A stretch of 49,624 nucleotides of DNA from DAOTWA01 sp034435955 (GTDB lineage Bacteria; Chloroflexota; Anaerolineae; Anaerolineales; Anaerolineaceae), in assembly GCA_034435955.1 (NCBI GenBank), contig DAOTWA010000074.1:1-49624 (forward strand), in the 5' to 3' direction. Positions 34,792-42,443 of this stretch are shown here, one piece after another. The notes under the pieces are model-generated. The model saw nothing but the letters and a program-made list of their open reading frames with translations. It did not search any database and was not told where the DNA came from. Position 1 is the first letter of the stretch; the number at the start of each line of letters is the position of its first letter. Position numbers and translations under genes: made by a program.

Positions 34792-35547
34792 TTGCAGATT
34801 ACCGTCGTCATTCCAACGTATAACGAAGCCGAAAATCTCCCCAAGCTGGTATCAACGCTTCTCTCCTTGCCTTTAACCGACCTCCGTGTGCTCATCGTGG
34901 ACGATAACAGCCCGGATGGAACCGGACGCATTGCCGACCGGCTCGGTGAGGAAACCGGCCGCGTCTTGACCCTGCACAGGAGCGGCAAGCTTGGCCTGGG
35001 CACGGCTTACATCAGCGGCTTCCGCCAGGCGCTGGCGCAGGGGGCCGAAGCCGTGGCTCAGATGGACGCCGATTTCTCCCACCCGCCGGAGAAGCTGGCG
35101 GAGATGGCCGCCGCCCTGGAGAATTGTGATGTGGTGCTGGGTTCCCGCTACGTGCCCGGCGGCAGCGTCGACGAGCGCTGGTCGTTTTTCCGCAAAGCGC
35201 TCTCGGCGTGGGGCAATTTCTATGCGCGCACCATCCTCTCTCTGCCGATGCGCGATGTAACCGGCGGCTTCCGCCTGTGGCGGCGTTCCACGCTGGAAGG
35301 CATGCCGATGGAGCGGATTCGTTCCAACGGCTATATATTTCAAGTGGAAATGGCCTTCGTCGCCTCTTTGTTGGGATATCGATTCTGCGAAGTGCCGATC
35401 TATTTTGCCGACCGCCGCTGGGGGCAATCGAAGATGACCCTGCGCATTCAACTCGAGGCGGCTATACGCACTTGGCAGCTTCGTAGCCAATACCACGATT
35501 TGCGCAAGAAAATCATGCTGAGCGGCCAGGCCAAAGGCGCGCGCTAA
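34792..35547 (+). CDS. Dolichol-phosphate-mannose-synthase-like family 2 glycosyltransferase
   Basis: Probably transfers a hexose (mannose or glucose) from a nucleotide sugar to polyprenyl phosphate on the inner membrane face. GT-A motifs: VVIPTYNEAENLPKLV at the N terminus, VDDNSPDGTG (nucleotide binding), AQMDADFSHPPE (DxD-like metal site), GSRYVPGG and DVTGGFRLWRR. The last ~25 residues are basic, and no C-terminal membrane domain is present, as in short-type DPM1. TTG at 34792 follows GAGGTG at a 5-base distance and gives MQITVVIPTYNEAEN (251 residues); a GTG at 34777 is an alternative. The stop overlaps the convergent rsmA stop. The lipid-linked sugar could feed GT-C enzymes such as the membrane protein at 37855-39933. 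Confidence 0.9.
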   Translation: MQITVVIPTYNEAENLPKLVSTLLSLPLTDLRVLIVDDNSPDGTGRIADRLGEETGRVLTLHRSGKLGLGTAYISGFRQALAQGAEAVAQMDADFSHPPEKLAEMAAALENCDVVLGSRYVPGGSVDERWSFFRKALSAWGNFYARTILSLPMRDVTGGFRLWRRSTLEGMPMERIRSNGYIFQVEMAFVASLLGYRFCEVPIYFADRRWGQSKMTLRIQLEAAIRTWQLRSQYHDLRKKIMLSGQAKGAR

Positions 35548-36395
35548 GCCCGCTCTGCGGCCAGCCTGGCTGCCAGCGCTCCCCATTCCCCCACACTGAG
35601 CGTCTCCGCGCGGCGGCGCGGATCGATGCCGGCCGCTGACAGCCAGGCATCCACCCGCTCCGTCCGCCACGCCAGACCAGCCGCCAGGCTGTTGCGCAGC
35701 GTCTTACGCTTCTGCGCGAATCCCGCTTTGGCCAGGCGGAAGAAATCATCCAAAAGGTTGGCTGGGACAAGCGGCTGCTCGTACAGGTCCACACGCACTA
35801 CGGCTGAATCGACCTTCGGCCGAGGGTAAAACGCTCCGGCAGGGATGTGCGTGGCTATCAGCGGCCTTCCGTATACCTGTACACTCAGCGCCAGCAGGCT
35901 CATTTCGCCAGCTTGAGCGCAGATGCGTTCGGCGACTTCACGCTGCACGGTCAGCACAAGGCGGGAAGGTTTGGCCGCCGCCTCCAGAAGATGGCGGACC
36001 AATGCGGAAGTGATGTAATATGGAATGTTGGCCACCACGAGATAGGCCGGGCCGAGGGCCAATTTGGCCGGGTCAATCTCCAGGATGTCCCCCTGCACCA
36101 ATTCTACATTCGATAGCCCCGCCAGCACCGAGCGCAGCACGGGGAACAGGCGTCCGTCCAGCTCAACGGCCACCACGCGCCGGGCGCTGCGCGCCAGCAC
36201 GCGGGTCAGGCTGCCTAACCCCGCGCCGATCTCCAGGATGGCGTCCTCAGGCGTGATCTCCGCCTCGGCCGCCACCCGCGCCAGGGCGGCCGAATCGACG
36301 AGAAAATTTTGACCCAGACTTTTCTTCGGCTGCAGACCATACGACCGCAGCAAGGCCGGGACATCCAGCGGTGGCAGGTCTACGGTAGAATCCAT
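35544..36395 (-). CDS. rsmA: 16S rRNA adenine dimethyltransferase A
   Basis: Dimethylates the two adjacent adenines near the 3' end of 16S rRNA (A1518/A1519 in E. coli numbering) using S-adenosylmethionine. The family signature is clear: KKSLGQNFLVD at the N terminus, motif I LEIGAGLGSLTRVLA, VVAVELDGRLFPVL, and the catalytic motif IV NIPYYITS, followed by LTVQREVAERICA and FYPRPKVDSAVVRV. 283 residues is normal. It overlaps the upstream YabE-like gene by 16 bases, the same gene neighbourhood (yabE, ksgA) as in Bacillus, which suggests old conserved linkage or operon. Confidence 0.96.
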   Translation of the reverse strand: MDSTVDLPPLDVPALLRSYGLQPKKSLGQNFLVDSAALARVAAEAEITPEDAILEIGAGLGSLTRVLARSARRVVAVELDGRLFPVLRSVLAGLSNVELVQGDILEIDPAKLALGPAYLVVANIPYYITSALVRHLLEAAAKPSRLVLTVQREVAERICAQAGEMSLLALSVQVYGRPLIATHIPAGAFYPRPKVDSAVVRVDLYEQPLVPANLLDDFFRLAKAGFAQKRKTLRNSLAAGLAWRTERVDAWLSAAGIDPRRRAETLSVGEWGALAARLAAERA

Positions 36396-37759
36396 GGCAC
36401 GTTGGCAGGAACCGGGGTGAGGAAATACAGCGTTACCGTCTGATGCCAGGGTACATAATTGCTGTCGTCGTAACCCAGGTCGATCCAGTAGCGCCCGGGC
36501 ACACCTCCTCCGATGTCGCCGATCACCGCTGTTCCATAGCCGGGGATGTACACACGCTGACCGACCATCTGGTTGTACCAGCTTCGCACCACAGCAATGA
36601 CGCCTTTTCCGGCCGGCAGACCGCTGGCCGTGCGGTGGCCGCAGGTGCTCTCACCCAAATTGCAGGGGGAGTATGACGTGGCGTACACCTCCACCGCCCG
36701 CCAGTATTCGATGCTCACGCCGTCCACCACGGTGGTATGAACCACCACCTTGGTGCCATAGCCGGTAATCTGGTCTTTAGGCTGACGCGCCACCCATTGG
36801 GCCTCTTCCACCCGTGATACCTCTACACCATCCTCTCGGCGCACGCGCACACGTGTGACTTGCAAACCAGCCTGGCCGGGCTGTATGATCTGCCTCGTAT
36901 CCAGCTCAATGTTGGCATCGGGCTGGAGCTGGCTTTTGAATGGGATTGGTTTTTGCTCGAGGAGGACCTGCTCATCCACCCGCACCACACGTATCGCGCC
37001 GTCGGCGGGCACGGGCTGGTCCTCGGCTGGCTGGCTGTAATCCAGGCCCTGCAGGCTCAACCCAGCATCGGCCAGAGCCTCACCGACGGTGGTTGCCGCG
37101 GAAAGCACCTTTACGCTGTGGTCTCCGAGACGAATGGTTAATTCACGGGCACGCTGCAGACTCACCTGGAGCGGCCCGTTGAGGGGGGTATCCAGGGGAA
37201 GGGATAAATAGTCGGAGGAATTGAGGCGGATGCCCGCGTCCCACAGCGCCTGGCCCAGCGTGGCCGCCGAGGAATACAGGGTGGTCTTCGAGTTCCCCTC
37301 CAGCACGGTGACCGGGACCGCCCGGCAGAGCTGCAGGGTGTAGCTGGAAGCGGCGGGCAGCGGCCGATACGGGTCGACGGTTTGGCCGCTCCTTAGAATG
37401 CGGTCTCCGGGGTACAGCTTCCAGCCGACCTGCGCCAGGAGGTTGGCAGGCACCCGCTCGGCGGTCAACAGACTTTTACTGGATGGCCCGTCCAGAAGGA
37501 ACACCTGGGCGGCGCGCTCCACCTGAATGACGGCTCTCGAAGGCAGCCACCCGGAGATAGACGGCAACACCCGGTCGCCGGAAGAAAGACTCACGCCCGC
37601 CGACCTCAGCGCCCCGCCCACGGTCAGGGCAGCCGTTTGCACCCGCACCGCCTGCCCATTGATCAATATGGTGACCGTCTGGCGCAGTGAAAGGGACAGG
37701 AGCAGCACCCCCGCCAGGATCAGCCCCCCTGCGACCAGATATAAACGCGTGAACTTCAT
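36380..37759 (-). CDS. YabE-like cell-wall protein with DUF348, G5 and 3D domains
   Basis: Exported or membrane-anchored protein probably acting on peptidoglycan. A membrane segment at about 7-27 is followed by DUF348 repeats near 28-70 (TVTILINGQAVRVQTAALTV), about 150-193 and about 207-250 (each with a V/L-G-x-A-L-x-x-A-G core). A degenerate copy lies around 85-130, then a G5 domain (about 258-340). The C-terminal 3D domain (about 357-440, ATSYSPCNLGESTCGHRTASG and VIGDIGGGVPGRYWIDLGYDD) carries the three aspartates of the name. 3D domains resemble the catalytic core of MltA-type lytic transglycosylases. 459 residues. Its 3' end overlaps rsmA. Resuscitation-factor-like activity is possible but unproven. 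Confidence 0.9.
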   Translation of the reverse strand: MKFTRLYLVAGGLILAGVLLLSLSLRQTVTILINGQAVRVQTAALTVGGALRSAGVSLSSGDRVLPSISGWLPSRAVIQVERAAQVFLLDGPSSKSLLTAERVPANLLAQVGWKLYPGDRILRSGQTVDPYRPLPAASSYTLQLCRAVPVTVLEGNSKTTLYSSAATLGQALWDAGIRLNSSDYLSLPLDTPLNGPLQVSLQRARELTIRLGDHSVKVLSAATTVGEALADAGLSLQGLDYSQPAEDQPVPADGAIRVVRVDEQVLLEQKPIPFKSQLQPDANIELDTRQIIQPGQAGLQVTRVRVRREDGVEVSRVEEAQWVARQPKDQITGYGTKVVVHTTVVDGVSIEYWRAVEVYATSYSPCNLGESTCGHRTASGLPAGKGVIAVVRSWYNQMVGQRVYIPGYGTAVIGDIGGGVPGRYWIDLGYDDSNYVPWHQTVTLYFLTPVPANVPWILP

Positions 37760-37854
37760 GCGGATGTGATTCTATCAAAAGATGGCCGTTTCGTGCGCCG
37801 GCTGAGATGGCAAGTTGTCCCGATCCTCGCGCTTAATTTTCTTTGCCGAGTCCT

Positions 37855-39933
37855 TCAAGAAGTGCGCGCGGAGGATAAAACATCCCCTGTCGGCGCAAGG
37901 CTTTCATTTTCCTCAAACGGCGACCTCTTGATCAGCAACAGGGGCAAGCTCAACAATCCAATCACGTAGATCGGATACTGGAAGCGAAAATCCTGCACCG
38001 TAATGAGCGCCATCAGGATCAGCGAATTGGCCAACGAAGGCACGGACAACAGCATCACCTGCCTGGATCTCAGGCGCAACGCCAGCAAGGTGACTGCTGC
38101 CAGCGTCAGATAAAGATATAACGCCGGCCGCCAGAAATACCATACCTGGGCTGGTTCATTGGTCCAGTATAAGAACTTGTTGACTTCGGATGAAAATGCT
38201 GGGAAAGCGGAGGAAAGTGCCAGTCCGTAGGAATTCGGATACATGTCGAATGCGATCGTGGTGATATAACTATCCGGCTGCGCGGTCACCCGCCAAATCA
38301 TCGAGGTGACGCACAACTGGTGGCGCAGCAGCAATTGCGGGTTGCGCCCTGCCAACTGGAGCCAGACGGACAGAATTTCCTTCCAATGGCCGTCGAAATA
38401 CTGGGTGTTAAACTCGGGATTGTAGACCAAGGGATTCAGCGTGTAGCAGTTGTATTTCGCCCGCCAGGTATCCAGGGGCTGGATGGAACTCAACAGGTTC
38501 CGCTCTTCAGCGGTGAGCGGGGTATCGGCGGCCACGAACGCTCCCAACTGATGGGAGACCACCTGAAAGGTGAACCACGGCGGCGATGGCACCACCTTGA
38601 TCGCCCAAAACAATGGCCCGCTGATCAGCGCGATGACCACCAACGCGCCCGCCGCCGCGTACAGCACCGCCTTTCTTATCCCGCCCGAAACCATCAGCCA
38701 TACACTGGCTGCGACCAGCAGCGCCAGGAACGGTCCGTTCAAACGGTAGAGGGTCACCGTGACCAACGCCGCGCCAAATGCGACCATGTGCCAGGTGTTC
38801 TTCAGCCATAGACCGTGAGTGCGCACGATCTTCAAGATCACCACCCACAAGGCCAGAAAAGCGATGGTATAGGCGATGTCCTTCCAGATAGCAAGCACCA
38901 TCGTGCTGTTGACGAGCGAGAGGGCAAAAACAGCGGTCATAGCTATGCGCGCCCATAACGGCACCCCCCAGGCCGCCATTTCCTTCATTGCCAGGGCAAA
39001 GAAGAAGGCCATCGCCAGGATCTGCGCGAGCGCCAGCGCCGCCGGCGACAGCCAGATGCGCGTGATCAGCCAGTAGGTCAGCGTGTGGAAGGCCGGGAAT
39101 GAATTGTAAAAACGCCCGTTCAGAATCTGTGACCACTGGAATATGGAGTCGGCGGACATGAGGCCCGGCCAGAATGAAAGCAGATAGATCGTCCAGACGA
39201 TGATGCAGGGCAGCGCGTACCCCGCCAGGGCCCAATCAAATGTGCGGTCTGAGCCTTTCGCCTGGACGCTTTGCGTGTGAAGCGGGCGTGAAGCGTAATA
39301 AGCGCTGACCAAAAGAAACAAGAAGGCGAGCGAAATCGTATCGGCCAGATATGAAACCAGGCGCCAAAGCCGCCTGGTAAAGACCGACTGCGCCGCATCG
39401 CCTTTAATATTTTGCAGACCGGAAGCTATCGTTTGGCTGTCATTCAGGAGGAATCGCCGGGAAGCGGACAGGAGCCTTTCGTAAACCGGTGCCACGGCAG
39501 CTTGCAGCGCTTGCGAACCCGATACAGAGCTCATGATCCGGCCCGCCTCTGCGTCCATCCAGGAACCGGGAGATGCCTGCACCAGGGACGATCCGGGATC
39601 GGTGGCCGATGATGGCGGCGCGGTTTTGGGCGTCGGCACCTGATTGGGCAACACCAGCAGCAGATACCCGCCCGCCCCAATCGCCATTACCACCCACAAG
39701 ACCTTTGCTCGCCGCGAAAAACCGTTGAAGCCGGGCAGGATGACGTCCCTTGAGAGGATGTAGATCGGCGCGCCGAAGATAGCCGCAAGGGCGGCGCATA
39801 ACGGGATGCGCGCGGCGGTCGAGACATACCAGTGCGAGAAGATGAAATGGTTGCCGACCGAGATAGCATAGGCCAGGCCAGCGATGGCGGAGGCGATCCC
39901 CAATTTGATCCAGGCGGGCACGGGTTTGGCCAT
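37855..39933 (-). CDS. Large polytopic membrane protein, GT-C glycosyltransferase-like (DUF6020-like)
   Basis: 692 residues with about 14 hydrophobic segments. Two helices at the N terminus (about 10-60), a third near 78-97, an extracytoplasmic stretch of about 95 residues and then the main block from about 190. The segment SFWPGLMSADSIFQWSQILNGRFYNSFPAFHTLTYWLITRIW, with an acidic residue in the first outer loop and a nearby H/F-rich turn, resembles the donor-lipid loop of GT-C enzymes; I associate it with the DUF6020 group. A soluble loop of about 90 residues lies near 450-545. No precise function can be given. It stands alone on the minus strand between the YabE-like gene and tRNA-Phe. Confidence 0.65.
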   Translation of the reverse strand: MAKPVPAWIKLGIASAIAGLAYAISVGNHFIFSHWYVSTAARIPLCAALAAIFGAPIYILSRDVILPGFNGFSRRAKVLWVVMAIGAGGYLLLVLPNQVPTPKTAPPSSATDPGSSLVQASPGSWMDAEAGRIMSSVSGSQALQAAVAPVYERLLSASRRFLLNDSQTIASGLQNIKGDAAQSVFTRRLWRLVSYLADTISLAFLFLLVSAYYASRPLHTQSVQAKGSDRTFDWALAGYALPCIIVWTIYLLSFWPGLMSADSIFQWSQILNGRFYNSFPAFHTLTYWLITRIWLSPAALALAQILAMAFFFALAMKEMAAWGVPLWARIAMTAVFALSLVNSTMVLAIWKDIAYTIAFLALWVVILKIVRTHGLWLKNTWHMVAFGAALVTVTLYRLNGPFLALLVAASVWLMVSGGIRKAVLYAAAGALVVIALISGPLFWAIKVVPSPPWFTFQVVSHQLGAFVAADTPLTAEERNLLSSIQPLDTWRAKYNCYTLNPLVYNPEFNTQYFDGHWKEILSVWLQLAGRNPQLLLRHQLCVTSMIWRVTAQPDSYITTIAFDMYPNSYGLALSSAFPAFSSEVNKFLYWTNEPAQVWYFWRPALYLYLTLAAVTLLALRLRSRQVMLLSVPSLANSLILMALITVQDFRFQYPIYVIGLLSLPLLLIKRSPFEENESLAPTGDVLSSARTS

Positions 39934-40086
39934 AATCTACTCGAGCGCATCAGGCGTCAAAGAGCGAGTATCGCGACAGGAATGATGACCAATATGCGGC
40001 CGATGCGGCTTGTCTGGCAAGTATCCTGCATCGGCTCCTTACCGGGTGTCTGATTGATAAACCGTTGGACGTTCGGCATGATAAAG

Positions 40087-40127
40087 CATCTACGGTTCTC
40101 TGTCGGTTAAACAGATCACCGTAGATG
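40087..40127 (-). terminator. Strong hairpin downstream of tRNA-Phe
   Basis: Outer 10-bp stem (40087-40096 with 40118-40127), a symmetric 2-base internal loop, inner 5-bp stem (40099-40103 with 40111-40115) and a 7-base loop. On the minus strand it follows the tRNA-Phe 3' end by 27 bases and is followed by CTTTAT, a weak T tract, so it likely ends the tRNA transcript. Confidence 0.6.
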
Positions 40128-40154
40128 ACGGGGAGAGATGGGTCATGGCTTGTG

Positions 40155-40227
40155 TGCCGAGACCCAGAATCGAACTGGGGACACCGCGATTTTCAGTCGC
40201 GTGCTCTACCAACTGAGCTATCTCGGC
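40155..40227 (-). tRNA. tRNA-Phe, anticodon GAA
   Basis: The minus strand gives a 73-base cloverleaf: acceptor GCCGAGA/TCTCGGC (7 bp), D arm TAGCTCAGTTGGTAGAGC, anticodon stem GCGAC/GTCGC-type pairing around CTGAAAA with anticodon GAA, and T arm with GTTCGATTC. Discriminator A; CCA is not encoded. Confidence 0.96.
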
Positions 40228-40262
40228 TGGGCAGGGTTTGTTCGTCTCGTTCAGCACAAGAG

Positions 40263-40291
40263 ATTTTACCTGCTCGGCAACCCCTTGTCAA
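40263..40291 (-). promoter_or_regulatory. Promoter of tRNA-Phe
   Basis: On the minus strand TTGACA (40291-40286), 17-base spacer, TAAAAT (40268-40263), about 35 bases before the tRNA 5' end. It is nearly consensus. Confidence 0.82.
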
Positions 40292-40332
40292 GAAAACCCG
40301 TCCATGGGCTGGCGGGCGGGTGTCCAGAATGT

Positions 40333-40361
40333 TTGACAATCCATCTTGCCAAGGCTAAAAT
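40333..40361 (+). promoter_or_regulatory. Promoter of the coaE-cdaA-cdaR-der cluster
   Basis: TTGACA (40333-40338), 17-base spacer, TAAAAT (40356-40361), 29 bases before the coaE GTG start. It is divergent from, and has the same boxes as, the tRNA-Phe promoter 42 bases away. Confidence 0.82.
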
Positions 40362-40389
40362 GGAATTGAAACCTTAAAGAGGGAAACCA

Positions 40390-41526
40390 GTGAGCAAGTG
40401 GCCAGGTAAATACGTCATCGGACTGACCGGCAACATCGCCACCGGGAAAAGCGTGGTGCGCAAGATGCTCGAGCATCTGGGCGCTTACGGCATCGATGCC
40501 GATGCTCTGGCGCATCGGGCCATTGCCAAAGGCGCGCCCGGCTATCTGCCTGTCCTGGACATGTTTGGCCGCTGGCTGCTCACAGCGGATAATCAGATCG
40601 ACCGCACCCGCCTCGCCCACGTAGTTTTCTGCGACCCGGAAGCCCTTTCCCGCCTGGAAGCCATCGTCCACCCGCTGGTAGCCCAGGCTATCGATTTGCT
40701 TATCGAACGCTCGAGCCAGAAGGTGGTGGTTATTGAAGCCATCAAGCTGATCGAGGCGGGCCTGAGCAAGAATTGCGACAGCCTATGGGTGACTTACTCC
40801 TCGCCTGACGTACAAATCCGGCGCCTGGTAGAAAACCGCAAGATGAGCGAAGAACAAGCGCGCCAGCGCATCCTCGCCCAGCCATCTCAGGAACAGAAGA
40901 TCGCCGTCGCCCAGGTGGTGATCAACAACAACGGCGCCTTTGAGGATACCTGGCGCCAGGTGCTGGAAGCCTGGCAGACCCTCGTGCCCGCTCAGCAGGA
41001 AGTCGCCCCTGTTCAGGTAAACGCTGGCCTGAAAGCGGCAGTGAGCATCCGGCGGGGACGTCCGCGCGATTCGCAGGCCATCGCCGACCTGATCAACCGC
41101 CTCTCGCCGCGGGAAAAACCGCTCACCCACGCGGACATTATGGCCGCTTTCGGCGAGAAGGCTTTTCTCCTGCTGGAGATGGAAGGTCAGCTCCTCGGTG
41201 TGGTGGGGTGGCAGGTGGAAAATCTGGTATCCCGCACCACCGACCTGTACCTGGATCCACGGGTTCCGCTGCGAACCGCCCTGCCGGTATTGATGCAAGA
41301 AGTCGAGCGCGCCGCTAAAGAGCTCCAATCCGAGGCCTCTCTGCTCTTCGTACCGGCTTCGCTGAGCTCCCAGGACGCATTGTGGAAGCGCATGGGCTAC
41401 GAACGGCGCACCACGGAAAGCCTGGGCGTCCAGGCCTGGCAGGAGGCCGCCAGAGAATCCAGGCCACCGGAGACAGAGCTTTATTTCAAGCAACTGCGCA
41501 CCAATCGTATCCTGCGTCCGATTTAA
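40390..41526 (+). CDS. coaE: Dephospho-CoA kinase fused to a GNAT-like C-terminal domain
   Basis: Residues 1 to about 200 are CoaE, the last step of CoA synthesis (dephospho-CoA plus ATP to CoA): P-loop GLTGNIATGKS (G14, K20, S21), GIDADALAH, IVHPLV and a lid with ENRKMSEEQARQRILAQPSQEQK. CoaE is normally about 200 residues; this protein has 378. After a short linker, residues about 218-345 (VSIRRGRPRDSQAIADLINRLS, LLEMEGQLLGVVGWQVENLVSRTTDLYLDP, FVPASLSSQDALWKRMGYERR) have the layout of a GNAT acetyltransferase, although the CoA-binding Q/RxxGxG/A loop is not clear. GTG start with AGAGGG upstream. First gene of the cluster with cdaA. Confidence 0.9.
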   Translation: MSKWPGKYVIGLTGNIATGKSVVRKMLEHLGAYGIDADALAHRAIAKGAPGYLPVLDMFGRWLLTADNQIDRTRLAHVVFCDPEALSRLEAIVHPLVAQAIDLLIERSSQKVVVIEAIKLIEAGLSKNCDSLWVTYSSPDVQIRRLVENRKMSEEQARQRILAQPSQEQKIAVAQVVINNNGAFEDTWRQVLEAWQTLVPAQQEVAPVQVNAGLKAAVSIRRGRPRDSQAIADLINRLSPREKPLTHADIMAAFGEKAFLLLEMEGQLLGVVGWQVENLVSRTTDLYLDPRVPLRTALPVLMQEVERAAKELQSEASLLFVPASLSSQDALWKRMGYERRTTESLGVQAWQEAARESRPPETELYFKQLRTNRILRPI

Positions 41527-41556
41527 GTGCGCATATTTGGCCAGTGATGGAATTGT

Positions 41557-42441
41557 GTGGCTTATCTCATTAACGAACTCCTCTTCATCTTTCAGCGCCT
41601 GGACTGGCTGAGCGTCCTCGACCTGTTCCTGGTCACGATGATCTTTTTCGGCATCCTGATGCTGCTGCGCGACACGCAGGCCGTGGTGCTGATGCGCGGG
41701 GTGCTGCTGGTGATCATCGTGCTGATCGCCTTCACCAGCCTGGTAAATCTGCCGGCGTTTTCCTGGCTGGTGCGCACCACCCTGCCGGCGCTGGTGTTTG
41801 CCATCCCGGTCATCTTCGCGCCGGAGATACGCCGCGCGCTGGAGCGCCTGGGCCGCGCCGGGACGGAATCGGGCGGCATCATCCCGCGCCGAGAGGCGGC
41901 TGCTGAGGGTATGCAGCGCACTATCCGCGCGATTGTCAACGCCTCCGCCCGGCTGGCCGCCCGTCAGCATGGCGCGCTGATCGTCCTGCAACGCACCGAT
42001 AATTTGAGCGACTACGCCCGCACGGGCGTCCTTCTGAATGCCGACGTTTCGCCCGAGCTTCTTCTGCAGATTTTCTACCCCAACACGCCTCTGCACGACG
42101 GCGCCGCCATCATCGTCGGCACCCGTGTGGTTGCAGCCGCGTGTGTGATGCCGCTGTCTTCCAGCGGCATTTTGGAGCGCTCGCCAGAGAGGCAGATGGG
42201 TCTGCGCCACCGCGCCGCCCTGGGCATCTCCGAAGCCTCGGATGCCATTGCCGTGGTGGTTTCCGAAGAAACCGGCTCCATCTCCATTGCCCACGCCGGC
42301 CGGATGATCCGCCGGCTGGATGCCGAGCGCCTGGAAAATATCCTCATGGCATTCTACCGCCCTGTCCGCCTGCCATCCTCGCCATACGGCATCCTCACCC
42401 GGATGCAGTCCTTTTTCGTGCGTAAACCGCGGGAGGAATGA
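41557..42441 (+). CDS. cdaA: Diadenylate cyclase CdaA
   Basis: Makes the second messenger c-di-AMP from two ATP. Three N-terminal membrane helices (about 15-95, FLVTMIFFGILMLLR and onward) are followed by a DAC domain. The catalytic motifs are D181-G-A183 in LHDGAAIIVG and R217-H-R219 in MGLRHRAALG, both intact. 294 residues is the usual CdaA length. The GTG at 41557 follows coaE by 30 bases. cdaR follows immediately, the standard pair. c-di-AMP controls osmolyte and potassium handling and cell-wall homeostasis in the bacteria studied. Confidence 0.95.
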   Translation: MAYLINELLFIFQRLDWLSVLDLFLVTMIFFGILMLLRDTQAVVLMRGVLLVIIVLIAFTSLVNLPAFSWLVRTTLPALVFAIPVIFAPEIRRALERLGRAGTESGGIIPRREAAAEGMQRTIRAIVNASARLAARQHGALIVLQRTDNLSDYARTGVLLNADVSPELLLQIFYPNTPLHDGAAIIVGTRVVAAACVMPLSSSGILERSPERQMGLRHRAALGISEASDAIAVVVSEETGSISIAHAGRMIRRLDAERLENILMAFYRPVRLPSSPYGILTRMQSFFVRKPREE

Positions 42442-42443
42442 GC

